Of a stretch of 64,000 nt of DNA, positions 51,701 to 60,457 are shown in pieces (within the stretch, counting starts at the first letter, position 1; each line of letters starts with the position of its first letter). The translations under genes were made by a program, and so were the position numbers. The notes below the pieces were generated by a model. That model was not told the origin of the DNA and ran no database searches. It saw only the letters and a program-made list of their open reading frames with translations. The DNA is from Rallus limicola. Lineage: Eukaryota; Chordata; Aves; Gruiformes; Rallidae. The stretch spans positions 434,001-498,000 of the forward strand of contig JAKCOZ010000005.1 in the NCBI GenBank assembly GCA_022605955.1, in the 5' to 3' direction.

Positions 51701-53774
51701 CTCTATTCTTACTCTATAGAGAGGGTTATTCCCACCTGACATTTACAGCCTCACCTGGCTCTTTTCATACAGGCTAGAACAGTCAAGGGTGTTGGGTTTT
51801 TGTACTCAAGGTGTGTTATTTTCAATTTCACTGCATGCAAATTTTACTAATGATGAAAAATTAAACATTAGTCAGGAAATCAGATTACGCTTTTGAGAGC
51901 AATGTAGAAACTCCTGGGGGAAAGATCCTTGCAATCCCAACTAGAGAGCTAGTACAAACTCATGCACAATTGAAAATCATCTTATATAAATATAGTATCC
52001 TATGAAATCACTGGGATCCAACTAGTTGTGTGTATGTCTCCTGTTTCCAATGTTAACACAGTCAAAAACCTTCCAGGGGGATGATGGGTTTTGGTTTTTA
52101 AGAGCTCCTATGTATGTATACACACTAAGTGTTTTGGGTTATTTGTGTATACAAATAACTATCTCCATAACTAATTATGCAGGACTGCAAATACTGGCAT
52201 GAATGCTCACTGCAGAGAGGTGTAATACACAGGTCAACTCCATTATCAGGCTACATTCAGAAAGGCAATCTGAAAATGGTCAGAACCCCACAGTAAATAT
52301 CACAACACATACATGAAAATGAAAATTTCTGGAGCCTACTAACAGATAGCCTTACTAAATTATCACAGTTGACTTCAAAAATTAAAGCCAAGAAACTACT
52401 TTTCAAATGCAAAATTAAGAAAATAAGAATGTTGTGTTTTATAAAGTATTTTGCACTGTTCTGATGCTAAGATGCCTTGTGCTTCAAGCAGAATTTTTGC
52501 AGGTCATTAGTTTATAATGCAAGCTGATACCTTTGGGTATTTTTAAAGGAAAATGAAGGTGGGAGGAAAACAAGTTGAGCTGTTTTGTTTACACCAGCAT
52601 AGGAAACTGCATTTTTAAACATTTGATTCAGCTAAAGCTCTACCTTCATATAGTTTCAGTGGCAAAAGCTATAGTGACAATAAAAGTGACTGAAATACAT
52701 GCTGAGGCTTTTTGCAGGTAGCATCATGATATGCAGCATGCTTCTAAGATAGGAGCTATCCCCAGTGTATCAATCATACATAAAGATGACCAGAACCTAA
52801 TTTTCAAATCCTCTTATCTCACTCCCCAGTGTCTCCTTTTCTTTTCTATTTTTTTATTGGGAGGAGACAGAAGGTTGCCACAGGATTACTTCTATGGCAG
52901 TTCAACTCCCCCACTGGTTTTCTACTCTGTGCCTGTGACTGACACTTAGTTCTGCCTGAAGGACAAGGACAGGACAGGCTTCTGAGTGACAATTAATGGA
53001 GCATGCCACATGCTGCAATTGAAAAATACAGCGCTTCTGCAATAAGATGAGGACATCATTTTTAGTGCTAAGCTGTGATAAAGAGAATTTTAAGTGAGTA
53101 ATGTGTAGCTTGCACTTATTTTTATCGCACCTAACTGAATATGGCCAAAGAAATTAGCCTGAGCTACAGAATTTGGATCCAGATCCGAACTGCTTGCAAT
53201 TGAGCAATGCTCTGATCAAGGTTAAGCCTCACCTTTTATTTCATCCACAGACCATAAGACCTTTTCAGCATAATCATCTTAATCTGATGTCTTAGATGAT
53301 GCCTTCATCCAAGTTATCTTCTGTATGGTTCTGTTAGCATGGCAGACATGACAGCATAGGACAGCAAGTCAGTGTAAATATCTGAAAGTATCCAAATTGC
53401 AGTCTGAATCTTTGGCCAAGTCATACTATTAAGTACCTTCCTTAGGTTCTTCACCTTTCATGGTAACTTCTCTAACAAAACCAAGCAGGACTCACTTAGG
53501 AAGAGCCTATCTTTCCAAACAGTGCATGGCCCCCAGGTCCCTAAAGCGAGCAAAACATGGTTAAACACCTGTAAAGACCTACCTTAGCAGTCTGTGAATC
53601 AAGATAAGGAAAACTCTCTTAAGGGATCCCACTACTGATAGGAGATTTGGGAAGTTACCTACCTTTAAAAAGATAAGTGAATGTACTTAGAAACTCTTCG
53701 TACGACTGCTCATGGCTACTAATAAATTGGTCGAGGACGCTGCTGTTTGACAGCTGTTCTCCCATGATCCACAT
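24630..53774 (-). CDS. IFTAP: IFTAP ortholog, intraflagellar transport-associated protein, six coding exons
   Basis: Whole gene, spliced on the minus strand: 53774-53663, 42360-42206, 40794-40726, 39749-39695, 33011-32884, 24782-24630. Exon lengths are 112, 155, 69, 55, 128 and 153 nt, giving 223 residues. All five introns begin GT and end AG, and phases fit (1, 0, 0, 1, 0). The predicted protein follows human IFTAP/C11orf74 end to end: an [13 protein letters not shown] block near residue 20-32, an acidic [11 protein letters not shown] block, LPGEVEE, and a C-terminal [12 protein letters not shown] block. In mammals the protein is known to bind the IFT-A complex and act in ciliary trafficking; I infer the same role here. 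No signal peptide or membrane segment is seen. The gene lies next to RAG2 in other vertebrates. The remaining uncertainty is the exact start and possible upstream non-coding exons. Confidence 0.9.
24783..26529. other. IFTAP intron 5, distal part
   Basis: Ordinary intronic sequence with a 15-base T run at 25736-25750. No other feature recognised. Confidence 0.6.
26530..27588 (+). mobile_element. CR1 LINE, 5'-truncated, with reverse transcriptase remnant
   Basis: The plus strand encodes the C-terminal half of a CR1 reverse transcriptase with a 233-codon open frame from 26546: [16 protein letters not shown], then [23 protein letters not shown], then [15 protein letters not shown]. It then runs through the CR1 3' UTR to GGTATTCTATGATTCTGTGA at 27571-27589. 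The catalytic box reads LVDD where CR1 normally has F/Y-A-D-D. It lies in IFTAP intron 5, opposite the gene. Confidence 0.95.
27589..30049. other. IFTAP intron 5, middle part
   Basis: AT-rich intronic DNA with imperfect short repeats around 27800-27860 (ATTCCAGAGAAA type). No coding or mobile feature recognised. Confidence 0.55.
30050..30936 (+). mobile_element. internally deleted CR1 LINE lacking the reverse transcriptase
   Basis: The first part (30050-30520) matches the ORF2 linker between endonuclease and reverse transcriptase ([16 protein letters not shown], then [17 protein letters not shown] text). At about 30520/30521 it jumps to the ORF2 end ([15 protein letters not shown]) and 3' UTR, ending GTCTGTGATTCTATGAT at about 30936. 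The roughly 1-kb catalytic block is absent. A 13-base A run at 30294-30306 has broken the upstream frame. Confidence 0.88.
30990..31206 (+). mobile_element. short CR1 LINE remnant with large internal deletion
   Basis: 30990-31120 resembles the start of the CR1 reverse transcriptase region (CATCATTTATCAGCAGTCCT, GTCGACTGGAGGTTTGCC). 31150-31206 is a CR1 3' tail (ACTCAATGATCTTAAAAG, TTCCAACCTAAAT, CCTGTGATTCTGT). Nearly all of the element between them is missing. Confidence 0.7.
31207..32883. other. IFTAP intron 5, proximal part
   Basis: Nothing recognised apart from a small direct repeat CATCATTTATAAAC near 31940-31970. Confidence 0.55.
32884..33011 (-). CDS. IFTAP: IFTAP coding exon 5 (LPGEVE block)
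   Basis: The acceptor is TTTTATTCAACAG and the donor GAG|GTATGA. The exon encodes [15 protein letters not shown], then a Pro/Ser/Lys-rich stretch ending [12 protein letters not shown]. The LLLPGEVE core is shared with the human protein at the matching place, and human also follows it with a Pro/Lys-rich linker. The incoming phase 1 matches exon 4 and the outgoing phase 0 matches exon 6. Confidence 0.9.
33012..37631. other. IFTAP intron 4, distal part
   Basis: Contains the short CR1 tail listed separately and a G/A-rich run at about 36755-36802. Otherwise no coding, RNA or mobile feature recognised. Confidence 0.5.
33661..33712 (+). repeat. CR1 LINE 3' tail fragment
   Basis: AATAACCCTTACAGGTCCC then TCCCAACTCTGTGATCATAT matches the final bases of CR1 3' UTRs (GATGACCTTTACAGGTCCCTTCCAACTCTGTGATTCTAT pattern in parts). 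It is short, so some doubt remains. Confidence 0.5.
37632..38236 (+). mobile_element. decayed CR1 LINE reverse transcriptase fragment lacking its 3' end
   Basis: Encodes fragments of the CR1 reverse transcriptase: [15 protein letters not shown], then [22 protein letters not shown] and [17 protein letters not shown] text across shifted frames. The catalytic box reads FAKD. The match stops at about 38236 (GATTCTGCCCCTCTATGTGG) with no 3' UTR or terminal repeats, so the 3' end was lost after insertion. Confidence 0.85.
38237..39694. other. IFTAP intron 4, proximal part
   Basis: Nothing recognised. A minus-strand acceptor-like site at about 38899 was considered as an exon and rejected. Confidence 0.55.
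39695..39749 (-). CDS. IFTAP: IFTAP coding exon 4 (acidic block)
   Basis: A 55-nt exon begins right after a TTTTATGGCAG acceptor and encodes [18 protein letters not shown] plus one base of the next codon, followed by a GTAGGT donor. It lines up with the human acidic block FLDLEDLDMDEE. The phase 1 exit joins the next exon to give a Gly codon. Confidence 0.85.
40370..40475. repeat. AT-rich TATA-type low-complexity stretch in intron 3
   Basis: Dense TATATA and ATATAA motifs, flanked by two related segments (CCATGAAGTATTTACTATAT near 40368 and CCATGAGGTATTTACTATAT near 40460), so it may have grown by duplication. Confidence 0.8.
40726..40794 (-). CDS. IFTAP: IFTAP coding exon 3
   Basis: A 69-nt exon in phase 0 at both ends encodes 23 residues ([11 protein letters not shown]... 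to ...LSLSERVK). It has a TCTATGTACAG acceptor and an AAG|GTGAGG donor. Being a whole number of codons, it could be skipped without shifting the frame. Conservation with human is weak, limited to the LSLSERVK end lying where human has a similar CLEEQV stretch, so it depends mainly on splice sites and phase. Confidence 0.75.
40795..42205. other. IFTAP intron 2
   Basis: Contains an imperfect direct repeat, TGTATTATTATACAATTGAT and TGTATTATTATACAAGTGAT, near 41375-41425, and a smaller one, TGTATTGCACAAA, near 41538-41565. Nothing else recognised. Confidence 0.55.
42206..42360 (-). CDS. IFTAP: IFTAP coding exon 2
   Basis: The acceptor is TTCTCCTTGCAG and the donor GAG followed by GTAATG. The exon encodes about 52 residues rich in Lys, Asn, Ser and Gly, including [19 protein letters not shown]. 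Phase 1 entry and phase 0 exit match the neighbouring exons exactly. This part has little sequence match to the human protein; it is assigned by position, frame and splice sites. It is likely a disordered linker. Confidence 0.8.
42361..53662. other. IFTAP intron 1 (11.3 kb)
   Basis: The longest intron, with no CR1 or LTR recognised in it. It has an imperfect direct repeat near 42975-43040 (AATTTTGCAAGTT twice) and many short chance reading frames. A minus-strand patch at 44488-44760 reads somewhat protein-like in two frames but I could not assign it. Confidence 0.5.
53663..53774 (-). CDS. IFTAP: IFTAP coding exon 1 (start codon exon)
   Basis: Two in-frame ATGs occur, at 53774-53772 and 53765-53763. 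The peptide begins [17 protein letters not shown] and continues through [18 protein letters not shown], which aligns with the N-terminal DQL..VLDKF..CHEQTYDEEFL region of the human protein. The 3' end is a clean donor (AAAG followed by GTAGGT), leaving phase 1. The bases just before the first ATG are CAG, so this ATG may be the first base of an internal exon whose upstream exon is non-coding; the frame also stays open for a short distance upstream. Which ATG is used cannot be settled from sequence alone. Confidence 0.87.
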
Positions 53775-56700
53775 CTGGACAGCTGAACAGGTATATCTGC
53801 TTTGGTCAGCTGCTTCTACAATAGAAAGAAAAGCCCTATGTATCAGTAGACAGAATTAACAAATTCACTGAAGACTTCCTGATTCACACAGATGAGGACC
53901 AGGATTTCAATTCTTTTCTTCTTTCCTTGTGAAGTTCTGATCTTGTCAGTGGGACTTTATACAACACTCCCCCTGAAATTCAAGTGGACATAATAATTTT
54001 AAGTGCAAAGAGAGACACTGATCATCTATCCCTGAAATTTATGTCCTCTAGTAATATGGGCCACTGAAGTGCCAACCTCCCCCAGTGTTGTTCATTCCCC
54101 CTCATTTTAAGTTGTTTGGTCTTACAACTCCAGTCTTCTTCACAGAAACAGTGACACCACTCATTACTGTATTGGATTTAACAACCAGGACACCTGTACA
54201 TTCAAAACTTGGCCTGAATCCATCATTCTGCAGGTGCACTGCTCACTGTACCATCAAAGTCACTAAACCCAGATTTTAAAGGGCATGTTAAATCACAATG
54301 AGATGTCGGTGTGTGCTGAGAAAGCACGCAGGACAGGGAAGCATGCTGGAACTAGGCAGCCACATAGGAAGGCAAGAAGCACTCTTGAGTAGGAGACAAA
54401 TGCTTGAAAGCAGAAGGAACCCCACAGAGGCTTTTCTGGACTTGAGAGATCCATTCCAGGCACACAGCAACAGCCTTCCAGCCCCTCTTCAACACTTCAG
54501 CAGACTAAGGGAAGTAATGGCCCCAAAACAGCTGAAGTTAACCTTGCCCCACACTCACAAAAGCTGTGTAGATGCATTTTAACAGTTGTGTGATGCAAAA
54601 CAGTTAATATTGTTGGTCTTCATATATATACACACATAGGACCACACTACCTGAAGCAAAAAAACACAGGAGAGAACATGGAAACATGCAGCATTGCCTC
54701 ACACAGGGGCAGCTTAACTAAAAATGTAAATGATGAGTCTGCACGCATAAACATAACAAAGATGCAGAAGTGCTTGATTTTCATGTGTTCCTGTGTTTCT
54801 TCTCTTGATTCACCATAGGCATTAAGAAGTATCTTCTGGGAATGAAAGCTTAATTCTTCAGCAAAACTTCAAGTCAACCACACTAAGGAAAGGCTGCCAA
54901 CTTGATTTTGAAGTTAAATAAAATCGAGCAAGAATTGTTCAGAGCCCAGCAGGAAAACAAAGCATGATTTCCAATGTCAAGCTCTAATTTTGTTGGCTTG
55001 CCAGCTTGTAAAGACTACTAATATTCTAAGGATAAACACACACACGCACACCCACATCGACTAAAGTTTAAGTTTCCTAATGTTTTTACAAAAAAACAAA
55101 CCAGTATTCATCCCTCTGTGGATGGACCAAGCAGAATATTATAATTTACCAGACTGAGAGCAGTTTATGCAAATAGCAGTGGTTTCAGGGGGAAGCAATG
55201 CCTTCTATTCCTCATTACTGTTCAGTTATTACAGTCATTATTTGAGGTAAATTTCATTATATGAAAGACTGCAGCGATTTGTAAAGCTAGTGTCAAAGAA
55301 AAAACCCACATACGTAACAACCTTCTGTTTTTCTTTGGCATCTGGCATACAGCACCTCCAAGTCCTTCATAAACACTAACAAAATAAACTTCACAACAGT
55401 CCCAGGAGGAAGAGCAAACAAATATTATTCCAGTAACATGAAAAAAAAGTCACCAAGAATTTAAATGACTTGTAAACAAATCAGAGGAGGGCTGGCAATA
55501 AAGCTTTGATTCCTTTACTCTAAAATGCTCTGGGAAGCTAGAAAATGGATTTGGGGGAAAAGAGTTGTACCCTTAACCAAGGTGAAGGGCAGCTTTCTCA
55601 GTGAATGTTATGTTCTACAGCCACCAGTTCATCAGCCTGAGATTAAGCATCCAGACTGAGCGCTAGCAAAATGTTGTAGCTCATTTCTTACTCCACTTAC
55701 TCTACTTCCTACTGAAGGTGGCAAACTTCACTTCAGATGTTAACATCCCATACAGTTAAACTGTAGAGGAAGAACAGTGCAGCCTTGGATAAACACCAGG
55801 CTTTGACACTCAGCTAGAAAATGCAGTGCTGAATCCAAGTTTTAAACAAGTTTTAGACAAACTATTTCTGCAAAATCCCAAACACACTGGATGCTGTTAA
55901 AATATATTCTAACATTTAAGACCTGGAATCTCCTAACATACAAAGATTAGGAAATCAGGAGAAGGATAATAGTTATTACTTTAAAAAAAAAAAGCAGAGA
56001 AAACTCCCTGGATATTCCCAGCATGGAAAAAGATTACTTTCTCAAGACTTAACAGTTTTAACCAGAATATGGACCAAATTTTTAGGCAAATCAAAGCAGT
56101 AAATCCAGAGTATCTCTCCCATAGCCCATTATACTTACTACAGCTATTAGTATTTGACATCTGCTATCAACTTCAAAGGTATATCTTGGGTTAAGAAAAT
56201 AATTTGTAATTCATAGGCCACATTTCCTTATTTTTTTTCTACTGAAAAAAAATTATTCTGGAATGCAAGTGCACTACATTAATCATTTTAAATCCCAAAC
56301 TGGAAAATATGGAGAAAACCCCATTTGTCATTTTGGCATCTGTCCCCTGTTGCTTTATGGAGCTTCACAGCTTTGCTTCAAAAATCCAAAGCAAGAAATA
56401 AAATGGAAAATGGACTGCAGAGCTGATAGTCCAACACAGACCTCATCTTCCCTTGCACAGATGTTATTTATGTCTACAGAACTATCTCCTCATGGAAAGG
56501 AAAAACCAGCTAGGTTCTAATCAAAGCCTAGATACTTTTTAGAACACCCATTCACTTAAACAATAGAGGAAAGACTGGCAGCTAGAACTACCTGTCATGT
56601 AGTCTGTCATGCCCCCCCTCCATTTTCAATTATTTTCAAGAACTGCACAGTGCTATTTCATCACCCTAATGAAAGCAAGTACAGATGTGGGGTTTTGGAG

Positions 56701-57180
56701 AACATCTACATCCCTAAAACTGAACATATGGTTAGAATAGAGATGTTCAAAAACATAACCTATCAATTTTTTTGTATTTTTTATTTCCCACTTTGGTTTT
56801 CTGCTGCTTCTCACCTGCTCTACTCCCAAATCTCTCTTAACTGAATAACCTACTGTATCAGCTGCAGAGAAATTTTGTCATGTGAACACCTGAAACCAGA
56901 CTAACCAGAAGACTCTCACCTTTGCTAAGGAGCAAACTGGTAGATTCTCCAAAAGTAAAAAGCTCCAGCATTCATCCAATTCACAGCCTCAAGGCAATGA
57001 TTGCTTTGCACTGTCATGACAAAAGAAAAAACTGTGCAATAATGGATTGGAATCACCAGCAATTTATGAACCAGATACAATCACACCTCTATGAATGAAA
57101 TGCCTGCATTGTTCTGCTAGACAGCAACTACTACTGAAATAAAAAAAAAAACTTATCTTTTCCTAAAAGGCATCAAACTA
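53775..57180. other. upstream of IFTAP first coding exon
   Basis: May contain intron or 5' non-coding exon of IFTAP. Short CA-type runs occur at about 54626 and 55036. No promoter, CpG island or coding exon recognised. Confidence 0.45.
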
Positions 57181-58062
57181 ACTTGGAGGGAATTGCATCC
57201 ACCCTCAGCAAGTACACCGATGATACAAAGCTGGGAGGAGTGGCTGACACGCAGGAACACTGCGCTGCCATCCAGAGAGACCTGGACAGGCTGGAGAGCT
57301 GGGCTGGGAAAAATCTAATGAAGTTCAACAAGAGCAAGTGTAAAGTCTTGCACCTGGGGAGGAACAACCGACTTTATCAGTACAGGCTGGGGGATGACCT
57401 GCTGGAAAAGAGCTCTGTGGAGAGGACCTGGGAGTCCTGGTTGATGACAGGTTGGCTATGAGCCAGCAGTGTGCACTGGTGTCTAAGAGAGCCAATGGGA
57501 TCCTGGGATGCATCAGGAAGAGTGTGTCCAGCAGGTCGAAGGAAGTGATTCTCCCCCTCTACTCTGCATTGGTCAGGCCCCACCTGGAGTACTGTGTCCA
57601 GTTCTGGGCTCCCTGGTATAAAAAAAGACAGGGACCTTCTGGAGAGAGTCCAGAGAAGGGCAACAAAGATGATTAGGGGCCTGGAACATCTCCCCTATGA
57701 GGAAAGGCTGAGTGAGCTGGGTCTGTTCAGCCTGGAGAAAAGAAGACTTAGGGGGGACCTAATTAGTGTTTATAAATACCTTAGACTTGGGATGCAGGGG
57801 GAATTGGCCAGCCCCTTTTCAGTGGTCTGTGGGGACAGGACTAGGGGCAATGGCTGTAAGCTGGAGCACAGGAAGTTCCGCACCAACATGCGGATGAACT
57901 TTTTCACAGTGAGGGTGATGGAGCAGTGGACTAGGCTGCCCAGGGAGGTGGTGGAGTCTCCTTCTCTGGAGATATTCAAGTCTCGTCTGGATGCCTATCT
58001 ATGCAATATGAGATAGGGAGCCTCTCTTGAGGTCCCTTCCAACCCCTAAGATTCTGTGATTC
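57181..58062 (+). mobile_element. CR1 LINE, 5'-truncated, fairly well preserved
   Basis: Encodes the C-terminal part of the CR1 reverse transcriptase and ORF2 end in three overlapping frames separated by small frameshifts near 57430 and 57630: [54 protein letters not shown], then [18 protein letters not shown]. It ends AGATTCTGTGATTC at 58049-58062. The catalytic box reads YTDD. The 3' part closely matches the copy at 13303-13640. Confidence 0.95.
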
Positions 58063-59549
58063 AAGGAAAGTAAGGCAAGGATATGTGATTCTTTCCCTGT
58101 GCTGGCTCTGTATAGTCTGAGAGTCCAATATCACTAAGTGATGCATTCAAGCAGCAGCTATACTTTCTACTTTTCCCATCTCACTCCTGTTCGTCCATCC
58201 AAATTACTCGTTTCTCAAGGTTTCTTGAGGTGATCATTCATTAAGCCTTGCTGCAAAATTAATTTTATTTCTCAAAATGCAGCCGCCTTCTCACCAGTTT
58301 AAGCCAAACCAAAAATACCTGCACTGAATCACAGAGGCAAGTCAAGTGAGTATTAGCATCATTTCAATTATGCAGTTATTAGTTCTATTAAACAACAAAA
58401 AAATGTGGTGGAATATAGGGTTCCTGTTTCATGCTGCATTTTTGAGTGCTTTACTATGTTTCTCCTAAATACAATATAGACAATGAAAGTAAAATCAAGA
58501 TTTTAAATGGAAAGAGCAATAAACTAATCCTCTCTACAATCTCACTAATACTTTACATAATTTTATTTTTCTGGAAAAAAAAAAAAAGTACTTCCCTCAT
58601 ATTTCTAACGAAGTTCAAAGTCTGTTTTCCACACCACAAACTCTCTCCCCTAAAAGCCATTCTAAACAAACACAGGGCTACTCAGAATCTTTTATTTCTA
58701 GATCCCTCATAGGTTCATGAAAACATCACTGGATAAACCTGCTCTTGAGATGGTATAACCTCTATCTGCACAAATCTGACTGAACACAAATACATCACTC
58801 TTACATCTTTTACTCTGGTACCAGTGGACAGTGCCTGATCTTTTTTCCCCCTATAGAGCTAGCACAGTAACTACACCTGTCACACCTAACTTCTTTCAAA
58901 GAGGTCTTTAATATTTCAGATCTAACTAACCTCTCACAAATGCAATCCTATTCTTTTACAACAGGCAACAAGCATTTCTGTTAATACCTTTCATCCATAA
59001 AGGTTTTACATCTCAGGCTGCACTGAAGACCTTGATTCTGGGGATTTTCTTGTCCTATCTTGTTCAACAACACAAAAGCTGCCACTAGTGATGGGGTAGG
59101 CTTGTAGAAGCAATGCAGAAATCTCTGTGGGTTGACCACTTATGCAATTAGGCAACACTGCAGGTGTATAGGCAAGTCTTAAATGTTTAGTAAAACGTCA
59201 AGGGACCAAGTACAGAACCAGAGCTGGATACAGACTCCTAAGGATGATGAGAAAGCACAGTGCTACTCTTCCAGGAGCTGCATAACAGCATGCTCTTAAA
59301 AAAAAACGTAACATCCCAAAGTGCTCTCTAGACAGCAGTAGAGTAGAAGTCATCCCAAGTAATATATCTATCCATGTATTTGTGTAGTTTGCTCAAGGAA
59401 GCTGGTTTAATTACACAAAAAAATGAGTGACCTGCCTCCTATATTGCTATCAACTAAAGTAAACTCAATCTGAAGAGCTATTACTTGTATTAATACTTTT
59501 GGAAGGAAAAGAATCTGATTTCCAGCCCTTGCTGTCTTACTACCATTTA
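58063..59549. other. upstream region, nothing recognised
   Basis: AT-rich DNA with A runs at about 58576-58587. No coding or mobile feature recognised. Confidence 0.5.
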
Positions 59550-60060
59550 GCAAGGTGGTGTGGTTTGGGTGTTTGGCCTCTAGCCAGGGTCACCAAAGCC
59601 ACTCTATCACTCACTGGCCTTGGTGTCTGCACAGCTCCTCACATCATCTCACACCCTTCTCTGGTGGCACAAAGCAGCTGCTAGCAGGTGTTTTTTCTCC
59701 TAAATGTGGTTCCCAGAGGTGCTGCGACCATCACCGATGTTGCTGGTCAGCAACAACTCTGGCCTTGAGTCATCTAGTGTTTGCTCTGTCAGGCCTGCAG
59801 AGAGTTTCTGGCTCCTTCTTGCAGAAGCCACCCCTGCAACCCCCCTTCTCTACCAGAACCCAGCCACACAAAACTACAATATCCCCCTCCTCACCATTAC
59901 AAACCACATACTTAAGAATCACCCTTTAAATCCCCACCCCAACAGACATTCTCCACAACTATTCCACCACCCAGTGGCTCAGTCTGTTCTGCCCATTCCC
60001 TCATCCAATTAATGTCCTGTCTCAAATTCCTCAAGCCCCACATTTGGCTCCAAAAAGGAC
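59550..60060 (-). mobile_element. decayed leader and possible gag start of an endogenous retrovirus
   Basis: This GC-richer block follows the 5' LTR on the minus strand. It starts with a primer-binding-like site at 60052-60035. A short frame continues beyond (DINWMREWAEQTEPLGGG) but no conserved gag, pol or env domain is seen. The left edge is set by a change in base composition and is approximate. No 3' LTR was found, so the provirus is truncated. Confidence 0.5.
60035..60052 (-). other. tRNA-Lys-like retroviral primer-binding site
   Basis: The minus strand reads TGGAGCCAAATGTGGGGC, differing at three of 18 positions from the Lys-type site TGGCGCCCAACGTGGGGC. It begins eight bases after the LTR end, farther than the usual few bases. 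Confidence 0.6.
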
Positions 60061-60457
60061 TGTGGTGGTTCAGGCCCAGCAGTGGCTGAGCCCCACCCAC
60101 CACTCACTCCCACAGGAGGAACAGGCAGAGCCTCCGAAGGTTGGGATAAGGACAGTTTACTGACAAAAACCACCATGAGAGTAGAACAATGACAGCCAAT
60201 TACACTCACACCCAGTGATACACAGAGTACCTTACCAACCCTATTACAGAATACTGCCCAACACAAGGATGGACCAACAACTCAACACCCCAGCCACACT
60301 CAGACTGCTCCAGAAGCATCAAACTCAGGCCCTTCCCCAAACAGCCGCTTTTATGTGGAAGTGATGTCAGGTGGTGTGTAAACCAGCCCAGGCTAACTCA
60401 GCTCACCTGTGATGACTGCTTGGGGAGGTTGACTCTGGCCTGGCCATAACTAGGACA
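60061..60457 (-). mobile_element. 5' LTR of a truncated endogenous retrovirus
   Basis: Read on the minus strand the LTR starts TGTCCTAGTTATGGCCAGG and ends GAACCACCACA. It has ATAAAAG at about 60354-60348 as a TATA-type site and AGTAAA at 60161-60156 as a likely polyadenylation signal. It aligns along its length with the LTR at 8864-9257. The primer-binding-like site downstream marks it as a 5' LTR rather than a solo copy. No obvious target duplication. Confidence 0.82.
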
